Shown here in pieces: positions 34,534 through 44,445 of a DNA stretch of 64,000 bases. The notes under the pieces were generated by a model. It ran no database searches. It was given only the letters and a program-made list of their open reading frames with translations, and was not told where the DNA came from. The position numbers and the translations under genes are program-made. Origin of the DNA: Pseudomonas fluorescens (GTDB lineage: Bacteria > Pseudomonadota > Gammaproteobacteria > Pseudomonadales > Pseudomonadaceae); the NCBI RefSeq assembly GCF_000968015.1, contig NZ_LACH01000044.1, positions 1-64,000 of the forward strand. Reading direction: 5' to 3'. Numbering within the stretch: position 1 is the stretch's first letter; the number at the start of each line of letters is the position of its first letter.

Positions 34534-36999
34534 ATGGGTCAGGAATTAAATATTGCGCTGCAAGATGAAGAGTTCTCCGAACCCGCCGGCTTGTTCGAAC
34601 ACCTGAATCATCTGCAGCGCCTCAATACCCAAAATGTCCTCGACGCCGTGCGGAAGCGCCAGGCAAAAACCTTCGCGCCTCTAAGCCTTGGGCAACTCCG
34701 ACAGCCCACGCCCGCTGACTGGCAGGAATACTTCACGGACCTTGGCCAACGCAGCGTGTTGTTCTGGGACACCTTGCGTCAGCGCGGCGACAACACCCTG
34801 GCTCACGAGCGCGCCGGGTATCCGCTGCTGCTCAAGTTCAATCATGAAACGCTGGTCGCCGGTGAAGACCTGTCCCGCCCGGTCAACTACTCGCTGTTGC
34901 AAATCCTCGGCGGCCCCGGACAACAGATCGACAGCAAAAAACAGCCTGTGATCATCATCGACCCCCGCGGCGGTCACGGCTCGGGCATCGGCGGTTTTAA
35001 ACAGGACTCGGTCATCGGCGAGAGCCTGAGAGCCGGCCACCCCACCTACTTCATCTCCTTCAGTCACTCGCCCCGCCCAGGGCAAACCCTTGCCGATATC
35101 ACAGAAGCCCAGGCGCGGTTCATCGAAGTCGTCAGCGCCCGACATCCCGACAGCACCAAACCCGTGGTAATCGGCAACTGCCAGGCGGGCTGGGCGTTAA
35201 TGGGCCTCGCGGCCACCCGTCCCGAGCTGCCGGGTCTGATCATCGTCAATGGTGCGCCGTTGTCGTACTGGGCCGGCGTCAATGGCCGCAATCCGATGCG
35301 CTACACCGGAGGTTTACTGGGCGGTGGCTGGATGGCACGCTTGGGAAGCGACCTCGGCAATGACCGTTTCGACGGCACCTGGCTGGTCAGCAATTTCGAA
35401 AACCTGGACCCGGCCAACACCTATTGGGGCAAGTACTACCACCTGTTCAGCGAAGTCGACAGCGAGGCCGCACGCTTTCTGGATTTCGAACGCTGGTGGG
35501 GCAGCCCGACCCTGCTCAATGGCGAAGAGATCGAGATGATTGTCGACGACTTGTTCATCGGTAATCAGCTGTCCGGTGGCCTGGGGCGCAAGAGCAGCGG
35601 GCTTGACCTCAAGCTGATTGAAGTGCCGGTGGTGGTGTTCTGCTCGTATGGCGACAACATCACCTCCCCGCAGCAGGCACTGGACTGGATCACTGACGTC
35701 TATCCTAGCGATCTCGCGTTGCAAAATGCCGGACGTACCATCGTTTACCTGAGGCACGCGAGTATCGGTCACCTGGGCATCTTCGTGTCCGGTGAAGTGG
35801 CGCGGCGTGAACATCGTGAATTGCTCGGTGCGGTCGATGCGATCAATGCGCTGTCAGCCGGGCTGTATGAAATGCTGATCGAAGACCTGCCGGAGAATTC
35901 GGCGACGCCGTATGCCGTGCGTTTCGAACGCCGGCGTATCGCCGACATCCATGGCCAGGTGCAGCCGCCCCGTGATGACGATCGTGAATTTGCGCTGGTC
36001 CAGCGCGCGTCCGCTATCAACAACAATGTGTACGACGAATTCATACGCCCGTGGTTGCGCCAGATGATCAACGAACCGAGCGCCGAAATGCTGCGCCGGG
36101 CGCACCCTTTCCATCAGCAGCAAGTGGCCTGGAGCAGTTTGAACCCGGCGCTGTGGTGGCTGGCAGGCAGTGCCGCCCAGGTAAGCAAGGATCGTCACCC
36201 CGCCAGCCAAACCAACCCGTTGCTGGTCTGGCAGGAACTGTTTTCCAACCAGGTGCAGGACGCCTTGAACGGCTATCGGGATCTGCGCGATGTCGCACAG
36301 GAAATGTGTTTCTACGGCGTGTATGGCGTACTCAACAGCCTCACCGGCAATGCACCCGGACGAAATCTTCAGGAACATGCCGAGCAGCACGACAAGGTTT
36401 TGATCGAGCGTTTGCAGGATGCCCTGCCCCTTGGCGGCCTGATGGAAGCCTTGATACGGATCCTGTTCCTGCTGGGCCGCGACAGCGACGAGCCGGGCAA
36501 GGAAAGTGTCGAAAAATTGATCCAGCAGCTGCAAGTGTTGCTTCAGGACTACAGTGCCGAGCCGCTTGATCTGCGCGAAACCCTGCGCCTGCAAAAACTG
36601 CTGGTCGCCACCCACCCACAAAAAAGCCTGCACAGCCTGCCTTTGATGCTGGTTGAAGTCGAAGAGCGTCAACAAGTGCTCGCGGCCGTCGCCAACTTGC
36701 TGCCGGAGCTGCTAACCCGCGGCGCAGACAATCTCTTCTGGCGTGAGCTGCACACATTGCTTGACGTGCCGCTGCCAGGTTTCAGCCTGACCCAACCACC
36801 CGGTGCAGCCGATGCCATAGAAGAGAAAGTCCCGGCGATAACCCCTGAGCCAATCAAGCAGAAAGTCCCGGTGGTCATCCCTGAGCCAATCAAGCAGGAA
36901 AAAACCGCAGTAACCCCTGACCCCGTCGCCAAGGTCGCGAGTCCGGTGAGCAAACCTGCCAAAGGCAAGAAAGGTGTGAAAAAACCTCCTGCACCCTGA
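34534..36999 (+). CDS. phbX: DUF3141 protein of PHB loci (phbX), alpha/beta-hydrolase-like
   Basis: 821 residues. The N-terminal half has an alpha/beta-hydrolase look related to PHA synthases: PVIIIDPRGGHGSGIGGF (about 138-155) and GNCQAGWALMG with Cys216 in the nucleophile-elbow position, plus CSYGDNITSP and a late RHASIGHLGIFVS where Asp and His of a triad could lie. The C-terminal tail from about 759 has 12-residue repeats (KVPxIxPEPIKQ type) and ends lysine-rich (AKGKKGVKK). AGGAG precedes ATG 34534. Genes of this kind accompany phbF and phbP in PHB-making Pseudomonas; the activity is not known to me. Confidence 0.85.
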   Translation: MGQELNIALQDEEFSEPAGLFEHLNHLQRLNTQNVLDAVRKRQAKTFAPLSLGQLRQPTPADWQEYFTDLGQRSVLFWDTLRQRGDNTLAHERAGYPLLLKFNHETLVAGEDLSRPVNYSLLQILGGPGQQIDSKKQPVIIIDPRGGHGSGIGGFKQDSVIGESLRAGHPTYFISFSHSPRPGQTLADITEAQARFIEVVSARHPDSTKPVVIGNCQAGWALMGLAATRPELPGLIIVNGAPLSYWAGVNGRNPMRYTGGLLGGGWMARLGSDLGNDRFDGTWLVSNFENLDPANTYWGKYYHLFSEVDSEAARFLDFERWWGSPTLLNGEEIEMIVDDLFIGNQLSGGLGRKSSGLDLKLIEVPVVVFCSYGDNITSPQQALDWITDVYPSDLALQNAGRTIVYLRHASIGHLGIFVSGEVARREHRELLGAVDAINALSAGLYEMLIEDLPENSATPYAVRFERRRIADIHGQVQPPRDDDREFALVQRASAINNNVYDEFIRPWLRQMINEPSAEMLRRAHPFHQQQVAWSSLNPALWWLAGSAAQVSKDRHPASQTNPLLVWQELFSNQVQDALNGYRDLRDVAQEMCFYGVYGVLNSLTGNAPGRNLQEHAEQHDKVLIERLQDALPLGGLMEALIRILFLLGRDSDEPGKESVEKLIQQLQVLLQDYSAEPLDLRETLRLQKLLVATHPQKSLHSLPLMLVEVEERQQVLAAVANLLPELLTRGADNLFWRELHTLLDVPLPGFSLTQPPGAADAIEEKVPAITPEPIKQKVPVVIPEPIKQEKTAVTPDPVAKVASPVSKPAKGKKGVKKPPAP
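36823..36930 (+). repeat. 36-bp in-frame tandem repeat in the phbX tail
   Basis: Two near-identical 36-base units (AAAGTCCCGG...CCAATCAAGCAG) and a decayed third encode the 12-residue repeats before the lysine-rich end of the protein. Slippage could change the copy number between strains without breaking the frame. Confidence 0.7.
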
Positions 37000-37011
37000 T
37001 AAGCAACCGCG

Positions 37012-38049
37012 TCAGACAGGCGCGGCTTCCTCGATTTCAAACGATTCATCGGCCCGATACTGACCGGGTGTCATGCCAAACCAGCGGCTACAGGCTTTGT
37101 TGAAACTGCTGTGATCATGAAAACCAAGGAGATACGCGACATGCTTCATGTTGAAGTGAGAATGGCGCAGGTAGAAATCGGCCAATTGCCGGCGCACCGC
37201 GTTCTGCACGTCCTTGAATTGCGTCCCTTCCTTTTCCAGCGCGCGCTGCAATGTCCGCTTGCTGATGTTCAAGTGCGCCGCGATCGACTCCATGTCGCAC
37301 TGCCCCTGGCCCTGACTCAACCGCTCGGTAATCAGCGCGCGAATCCTGCCGACGATGCAAAAACCAAACAGCAGGTCCAGTTGAGCCTCGGCAAAACTAT
37401 CATGCAGCACCGCCAACGCTTCATTGGCCATGTTCAACGGACGCATCAGTTCCTGACCGTCAAACAAAATGCTGTCGTAAGGCGCGTCGAAATGCAGGTC
37501 GCAGCCAAACAGCCGACGATGCTCGGACGTGTCTTCAGGTTCGGGATAGGTGAATCCCACGCTCAAGGGTTGCGGTGCGTTGCCGCCCGCCAGCTTACGG
37601 CAGAAACCCAGCAATGAAGCCAGCGCTGCATCGGTGTATTGGCGAGGTTTGACCGAGCCTTTTTGTTGATGATCGAGTCCGGACAGTCGGTAATTCTGCT
37701 GTTCCGATGTAAAGAAAAGGCTGAATCCGGTGCCGATCAACGGACTGAAACGGACCAGTCGTTCAAGGGCTTTTTTCAGATTCAGGCTGGACATCATGGT
37801 GTAGCCGACGATCTGAAAGCTGCCGGGGTGGAAACTTCCATAGGCCTTCAAGCCAATGTTTGGATCACCCGAAGCCTGAGCGGCCAGATCCCATAGTCGA
37901 TAGATAGCCTTTCGCTCGCAAAACGCTCCTGGTTTGTCCGCGAGCTTCATGTCTAGTTCAGCCTCCTGACACAGACTGGCAACATCCAGTCCTTGAGCCA
38001 AGAGCGTATTTACCAGCACGCTGGCATAGCCTGAACTCATTCTATACAT
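37012..38049 (-). CDS. phbR: AraC-family transcriptional regulator of the PHB operon (PhbR-type)
   Basis: 345 residues. N-terminal arabinose-binding-like domain of the OruR/ArgR group (SSGYASVLVNTLLAQGLDV, GSFQIVGYTMMSS), then a C-terminal double helix-turn-helix: DMESIAAHLNISKRTLQRALEKEG and VAYLLGFHDHSSFNKACSRWFGMTPGQYR. It is divergent from phaB with 256 bases between, as in PHB loci of Pseudomonas where phbR activates phbBAC. ATG 38049 has TGAGG upstream. It ends 12 bases from the phbX stop in a convergent layout. Confidence 0.9.
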   Translation of the reverse strand: MYRMSSGYASVLVNTLLAQGLDVASLCQEAELDMKLADKPGAFCERKAIYRLWDLAAQASGDPNIGLKAYGSFHPGSFQIVGYTMMSSLNLKKALERLVRFSPLIGTGFSLFFTSEQQNYRLSGLDHQQKGSVKPRQYTDAALASLLGFCRKLAGGNAPQPLSVGFTYPEPEDTSEHRRLFGCDLHFDAPYDSILFDGQELMRPLNMANEALAVLHDSFAEAQLDLLFGFCIVGRIRALITERLSQGQGQCDMESIAAHLNISKRTLQRALEKEGTQFKDVQNAVRRQLADFYLRHSHFNMKHVAYLLGFHDHSSFNKACSRWFGMTPGQYRADESFEIEEAAPV

Positions 38050-38272
38050 GGCGTCCTCAATGACCTGTGGAACCGAACATCCTGTCCGGAGCCATGACTG
38101 ATCTGCGATGAATCAAAGACTAACGGATCGTTCCCTTACCAATATTGATCCCAGTATAGGTACTCCTCATATTTAGCCAGCCGGGCATTACAAGGTCATG
38201 GCACCGTTGGACACCAGACCGTCACCTCTCAACACTTCCGCACGCCCCGCCAATACCGAACAATCCCCCATC

Positions 38273-38285
38273 TTGCAGCGCAAAA
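38273..38285 (+). promoter_or_regulatory. PhaR-operator-like motif directly upstream of phaB
   Basis: TTGCAGCGCAAAA matches the arms of the phasin/phbX repeat (TTGCAGTGCACAAAA and TTGCACCGCACAAAA) apart from a two-base gap. It ends 20 bases before the phaB start and just upstream of the AGGAAGAG ribosome site, so a bound protein would block transcription. No clear -35/-10 pair was recognised in 38050-38272. Confidence 0.5.
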
Positions 38286-38305
38286 TACAAAAAGGAAGAG
38301 AGCCT

Positions 38306-39052
38306 ATGAAGTCGCTTGGTCGTATTGCGTTGGTCACGGGAGGTATGGGTGGGATTGGCACTGCGATAAGCCAACGCCTGTACAAGGAAGGATTCAAGGT
38401 CATCGTGGGCTGCAGCTCTGATTCCGCTCGCAAGAATGAGTGGATAGCCGGTCAACTGGCGGCGGGTTATCAATTCGAATGCATCTATGGCGACATCACC
38501 GATTGGGAATCAACGCGCAAAGCGTTCGAGATGGCTCGTGAGCAGTACGGCCCGATCGATGTCTTGGTCAACAACGCCGGCATCACGCGTGATGCGTCCT
38601 TTCGCAAACTGACGCCCGAAGACTGGAACGCGGTCATCGGCACCAACCTGAGCGGCCTGTTCAACACCACCAAACAGGTGATTGAAGGGATGTTGGCCAA
38701 GGGCTGGGGACGGGTCATCAACATCTCCTCGATCAACGGTCAGCGCGGCCAGTTCGGCCAGACCAACTACAGCGCGGCCAAGGCCGGCATCCACGGTTTC
38801 ACCATGGCCCTGGCCCGGGAAGTGTCCGGCAAGGGCGTGACCGTCAATACCGTCTCCCCAGGTTACATCCAGACCAGCATGACCGCGGCCATCCGCCCGG
38901 ACATTCTCGACACCATGATCGCGGCCACACCAGTTGGGCGTCTCGGCCAACCTGAAGAAATCGCTTCCATCGTGGCCTGGCTGGCTTCGGATGAATCGGC
39001 CTATAGCACCGGGGCCGACTTCTCGGTCAACGGCGGCATGAACATGCAGTAG
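38306..39052 (+). CDS. phaB: Acetoacetyl-CoA reductase
   Basis: 248 residues, classical short-chain dehydrogenase: nucleotide-binding VTGGMGGIG (10-18), NNAG (89-92), Ser142, Tyr155 and Lys159 (YSAAK). PhaB reduces acetoacetyl-CoA to (R)-3-hydroxybutyryl-CoA with NADPH. ATG 38306, after AGGAAGAG, gives the standard length; the frame from 38198 is longer only in non-coding sequence. It is followed by phaA after 57 bases. FabG is the sequence-level alternative, but the context settles it. Confidence 0.94.
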   Translation: MKSLGRIALVTGGMGGIGTAISQRLYKEGFKVIVGCSSDSARKNEWIAGQLAAGYQFECIYGDITDWESTRKAFEMAREQYGPIDVLVNNAGITRDASFRKLTPEDWNAVIGTNLSGLFNTTKQVIEGMLAKGWGRVINISSINGQRGQFGQTNYSAAKAGIHGFTMALAREVSGKGVTVNTVSPGYIQTSMTAAIRPDILDTMIAATPVGRLGQPEEIASIVAWLASDESAYSTGADFSVNGGMNMQ

Positions 39053-39109
39053 ACCTGTCAGGGCATGGATGCCCTGCTTCCGCTCGACAACATCTTAATG
39101 AGGTCACGC

Positions 39110-40288
39110 ATGAACGAAGTCGTAATCGTTGCCGCTACTCGTACCGCCATTGGCAGTTTTCAAGGTGCCTTGTCCGCGATTCCAGCCACCGAGCTGGGCG
39201 CGGCGGTCATTCGCCGTTTGCTGGAAGAGACCGGTCTGGACGGCTCGCAGATCGATGAAGTGATCCTCGGCCAAGTACTGACCGCAGGCTCGGGGCAAAA
39301 CCCGGCACGCCAGACGGCAATCAAGGCCGGCCTGCCCCATACCACCCCTGCCCTGACCCTGAACAAGGTTTGCGGCTCGGGCCTCAAGGCTGTCCAGCTG
39401 GCGGTCCAGGCCATCCGTTGCGGCGACGCCGAACTGATCATTGCCGGTGGTCAGGAAAACATGAGCCTGGCGCCGTATGTACTGCCCAAGGCCCGCACCG
39501 GTTTGCGCCTGGGTCATGCGCAACTGCAAGACAGCGTGATTCAGGACGGTTTGTGGGACGCCTTCAACGACTACCACATGGGCATCACTGCCGAAAACCT
39601 GGCGCAGAAGTACGACCTCAGTCGCGAAGACCAGGACGCTTTCGCCGCAGCCTCGCAACAGAAAGCCGCTGCGGCCATCGAAGCGGGCTACTTCAAGCGT
39701 GAAATCACCCCGATCCTGATCCCTCAGCGCAAGGGTGAGCCGCTGGTCTTCGACACCGATGAACAGCCGCGTCCAGACAGCACATTGCAGGCGCTGGGCA
39801 ACCTCAGACCCGCGTTCCAGAAAAACGGCAGCGTGACCGCCGGTAACTCGTCGACCCTCAACGACGGCGCCGCCGTGCTGTTGCTGGCCAGCGCCGCCAA
39901 GGCCCTGGCCCTCGGCTTGCCGGTTCTGGCACGCATCAAGGCTTACGCCAGCGCTGGCGTGGACCCGGCGATCATGGGCATCGGCCCGGTGCCGGCCACC
40001 CGTTTGGCATTGACCAAAGCCGGCTGGAGCCTGGACGACCTCGACCTGATCGAAGCCAATGAAGCGTTCGCCGCGCAATCACTGGCAGTCGGCAAGGAAC
40101 TGGGTTGGGACACCAGCAAGGTCAACGTCAATGGCGGCGCGATTGCCCTGGGTCATCCGATCGGCGCATCGGGCGCGCGGATTCTGGTGTCGCTGTTGCA
40201 CGAGTTGATTCGTCGCGACGGCAAAAAAGGCTTGGCTACGTTGTGCATCGGTGGCGGCCAGGGTGTCAGCCTGGTCATCGAGCGCTAG
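39110..40288 (+). CDS. phaA: Acetyl-CoA acetyltransferase (beta-ketothiolase)
   Basis: 392 residues, same length as biosynthetic thiolases. Active-site residues are at the expected places: Cys88 in LNKVCGSGLKA, His349 in ALGHPIGASG and Cys379 in TLCIGGGQG. It condenses two acetyl-CoA to acetoacetyl-CoA, the first PHB step. ATG 39110 follows TGAGG; the frame from 39065 lacks a ribosome site. A strong terminator follows before phaC. Confidence 0.95.
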   Translation: MNEVVIVAATRTAIGSFQGALSAIPATELGAAVIRRLLEETGLDGSQIDEVILGQVLTAGSGQNPARQTAIKAGLPHTTPALTLNKVCGSGLKAVQLAVQAIRCGDAELIIAGGQENMSLAPYVLPKARTGLRLGHAQLQDSVIQDGLWDAFNDYHMGITAENLAQKYDLSREDQDAFAAASQQKAAAAIEAGYFKREITPILIPQRKGEPLVFDTDEQPRPDSTLQALGNLRPAFQKNGSVTAGNSSTLNDGAAVLLLASAAKALALGLPVLARIKAYASAGVDPAIMGIGPVPATRLALTKAGWSLDDLDLIEANEAFAAQSLAVGKELGWDTSKVNVNGGAIALGHPIGASGARILVSLLHELIRRDGKKGLATLCIGGGQGVSLVIER

Positions 40289-40318
40289 AAACACAGGAGT
40301 GTTTGCTTGAGTTGCTGA

Positions 40319-40351
40319 CGCGGCGCCGAAGTCCGGCGCCGCGGTTTTTTT
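40319..40351 (+). terminator. Strong terminator-like hairpin between phaA and phaC
   Basis: CGCGGCGCCG-aagtc-CGGCGCCGCG, a perfect ten-base GC stem, then G and seven T. It lies 31 bases past phaA and ends 33 bases before the phaC start, so phaC transcription from the phaBA promoter would depend on read-through. Confidence 0.9.
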
Positions 40352-40384
40352 CTGCCCGGTTTACGTGAGTGGGCAAGGAGTTCC

Positions 40385-42088
40385 ATGGACAATAACGCGC
40401 ATACCTTCAACACCTTCTGGTCAGGCCAGGTTCCGTTCATTGCCTCCTTTGCAGTGCAACAATTACGTCTCTGGGTCAGTAGCAATCCGTGGTTTACCGG
40501 CCAGGAATACAACGAGTGGTTTGACCTGCCGCGCGGCACCCTGGACAGCCTTCAATCGGATTACCAGCAGCAATGGGGCGAACTTGGCCAGCAACTGCTG
40601 ACCGGTCAGCCATTCAGCTTCGACGATCGACGTTTTGCCAGTGGCAACTGGAGCCAGCCATTGTTCGGCTCGCTTGCAGCGTTTTACCTGCTCAACGCAG
40701 GTTTTCTGCTGAAGCTGCTGGAGAAGTTGGCGATCCCGGACAAAAAGCCGCGTCAGCGTCTGCTCTATCTGGTGGAACAAGCCATCGCCGCCGGCGCGCC
40801 CAGCAACTTTCTGGCCAGTAACCCCGATGCGCTGCAACGTGTCGTCGATACTCAGGGAAGCAGCCTCATCACCGGCCTGTTGCACCTGGCCAGCGACCTG
40901 CAAGAAGGCAAGATGCGCCAGTGCGACGCCGGTGCATTCAAAGTCGGTGTCGATCTCGCCAACACCCCCGGCGAAGTGGTCTTCGAGAACGAACTCTTCC
41001 AGCTGATCCAGTATTACCCGCAAAGCGAAACCCAGTACCGGCGCCCGGTGTTTGTCGTGCCGCCGTCAATCAACAAGTACTACATTCTCGACCTGCGCCC
41101 GGACAACTCGATGGTTGCCCATCTGTTGAAACAAGGGCATCCGGTGTTTCTGATGTCGTGGCGCAACTTCGACCAGGAACACGCTGGCACCACTTGGGAT
41201 GACTTGATCGAAACCGGCATCATCAAAGGCCTGCAAGTGACCCGCGAAATCAGCGGCGAGCAGCGGCCCAATTGCGTCGGCTTCTGCATCGGCGGCACTT
41301 TGTTGAGTTCGGCGCTGGCCGTCCTGGCGGCGCGCGGTGACCGCGAGATTGGCAGCGTGAGCCTGTTGACCACCTTCCTCGACTACCTCGATACCGGCCC
41401 CATCGACATCTTTGTCGACGAACAATTGGTGGCTTACCGCGAGCGCACCATCGGCGGCCTGGATGGCCCGATCGGCCTGTTCAAAGGCGAGGACATGGGC
41501 AATACCTTCTCGCTGCTGCGTCCCAACGACTTGTGGTGGAACTACAACGTCGACAAATACCTCAAGGGTCAGAAACCGATCCCCCTCGACCTGCTGTTCT
41601 GGAACAACGACAGCACCAACCTCCCGGGCCCGATGTACTGCTGGTATCTGCGCCACACCTATCTGCAGAACGACCTGAAATCCGGTGAGCTGGACTGTTG
41701 CGGGGTCAAGCTGGACCTGCGCGCCATCGATGCTCCGGCGTACATCCTCGCCACCCATGACGATCACATCGTGCCGTGGAGAAGCGCTTACGCCAGCACC
41801 GAGTTGCTCTCCGGGACCAAGCGTTTTGTACTGGGCGCATCAGGGCATATCGCCGGGGTGATCAACCCGCCGGCCAAGGAAAAACGCCACTACTGGACCA
41901 ACAACCGGGTCACCAAAAACCCGGAAACCTGGTTCAAGAACGCCCAGCAACATTCCGGTAGCTGGTGGAATGACTGGTTCGTCTGGCTGGCTGAACAGTC
42001 CGGCGAACGCCAGCCCTCGGTGCTGCATACCGGTAACGCCCAATACCTGGCGATTGAGTCGGCACCGGGGCGTTATGTGATGCAGTGA
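40385..42088 (+). CDS. phaC: Class I poly(3-hydroxyalkanoate) synthase
   Basis: 567 residues, a class I (short-chain) synthase. The lipase-like box is GFCIGGT with nucleophile Cys301; Asp460 (THDDHIVPW) and His488 (GASGHIAGVINPP) complete the triad, with the same Asp-His spacing of 28 as in the Cupriavidus enzyme. It polymerises (R)-3-hydroxybutyryl-CoA. It is distinct from the class II phaC1/phaC2 of medium-chain PHA that Pseudomonas normally carry. It ends the PHB locus; a repeat, a gene remnant and tRNA-Sec follow. GGAG at 40378-40381 is only three bases from ATG 40385, so spacing is short. Confidence 0.95.
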   Translation: MDNNAHTFNTFWSGQVPFIASFAVQQLRLWVSSNPWFTGQEYNEWFDLPRGTLDSLQSDYQQQWGELGQQLLTGQPFSFDDRRFASGNWSQPLFGSLAAFYLLNAGFLLKLLEKLAIPDKKPRQRLLYLVEQAIAAGAPSNFLASNPDALQRVVDTQGSSLITGLLHLASDLQEGKMRQCDAGAFKVGVDLANTPGEVVFENELFQLIQYYPQSETQYRRPVFVVPPSINKYYILDLRPDNSMVAHLLKQGHPVFLMSWRNFDQEHAGTTWDDLIETGIIKGLQVTREISGEQRPNCVGFCIGGTLLSSALAVLAARGDREIGSVSLLTTFLDYLDTGPIDIFVDEQLVAYRERTIGGLDGPIGLFKGEDMGNTFSLLRPNDLWWNYNVDKYLKGQKPIPLDLLFWNNDSTNLPGPMYCWYLRHTYLQNDLKSGELDCCGVKLDLRAIDAPAYILATHDDHIVPWRSAYASTELLSGTKRFVLGASGHIAGVINPPAKEKRHYWTNNRVTKNPETWFKNAQQHSGSWWNDWFVWLAEQSGERQPSVLHTGNAQYLAIESAPGRYVMQ

Positions 42089-42153
42089 TCAACCGCCCCG
42101 CGCGAAAAACGCGGGCGCTGTGGTAATGCCATTTCAGCAGCAATGCCTGTCTT

Positions 42154-42282
42154 GTAGCAGCTGTCGAGCTTGCGAGGCTGCGTCCGGCTGCGAAGCAGTC
42201 GTAAACCCTGAGTACGCGGTGAGTCTGACGCACCGCATTGTCTAACGGCTGTTACGCAGCCTCGCACGCTCGACAGCTGTTA
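42154..42282. repeat. Diverged copy of the long palindromic repeat
   Basis: Left arm from 42154 (GTAGCAGCTGTCGAGCTTGC) and right arm ending 42282 (GCTCGACAGCTGTTAC) match the copy at 17851, but the right arm has several changes, so the palindrome has decayed. It lies between phaC and tRNA-Sec; the rest of the 42089-42342 stretch shows no gene. Confidence 0.8.
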
Positions 42283-42342
42283 CAGAGCCGGACGGACCGG
42301 GGCGGCGTTCCGACAAGCCCCCTCGCTCCAGAGGATCTGTGA

Positions 42343-42438
42343 CTACTCGGATAGGGCCAGTCGATCCAGTGCGCGGTTCACCATCAACTCGAACAGCAAG
42401 ATGACTTGTGAAATACCTCGCAGGGTGTTGAAAATGGC
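42343..42438 (-). pseudogene. Gene remnant at the 3' end of tRNA-Sec (DUF6124-like C-terminus)
   Basis: Directly after the tRNA 3' end, the minus strand reads 31 residues to a TAG: AIFNTLRGISQVILLFELMV, then NRALDRLALSE. The pattern of NTL-x-GI-QVI-L-EL-VNRALD resembles the C-terminus of the small DUF6124/DUF3077-type proteins common in Pseudomonas. No start codon or N-terminal part exists, since the frame runs into the tRNA. It looks like the end of a gene cut when DNA was joined to the tRNA. Family call is from memory. Confidence 0.45.
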
Positions 42439-42530
42439 GGAAGGCAGCCGGAGTCGAACCTGCCCGGGAACGGATGCCGTCCCCAACCGGGTTTGAAGCC
42501 CGGCCGCGCCACCGGGCGCGATTGCCTTCC
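42435..42530 (-). tRNA. selC: tRNA-Sec (anticodon TCA)
   Basis: 96 bases including an encoded CCA. The eight-base acceptor stem GGAAGGCA/TGCCTTCC, the long variable arm and the anticodon stem CCGGG-CTTCAAA-CCCGG with TCA (42494-42496 as tga on the plus strand) are all typical of bacterial selenocysteine tRNA, as is the length. It is the last gene of the selA-selB-selC group, six bases after the selB stop. Confidence 0.96.
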
Positions 42531-42536
42531 TTGAAG

Positions 42537-44444
<1,908 letters not shown>

Positions 44445-44445
44445 C

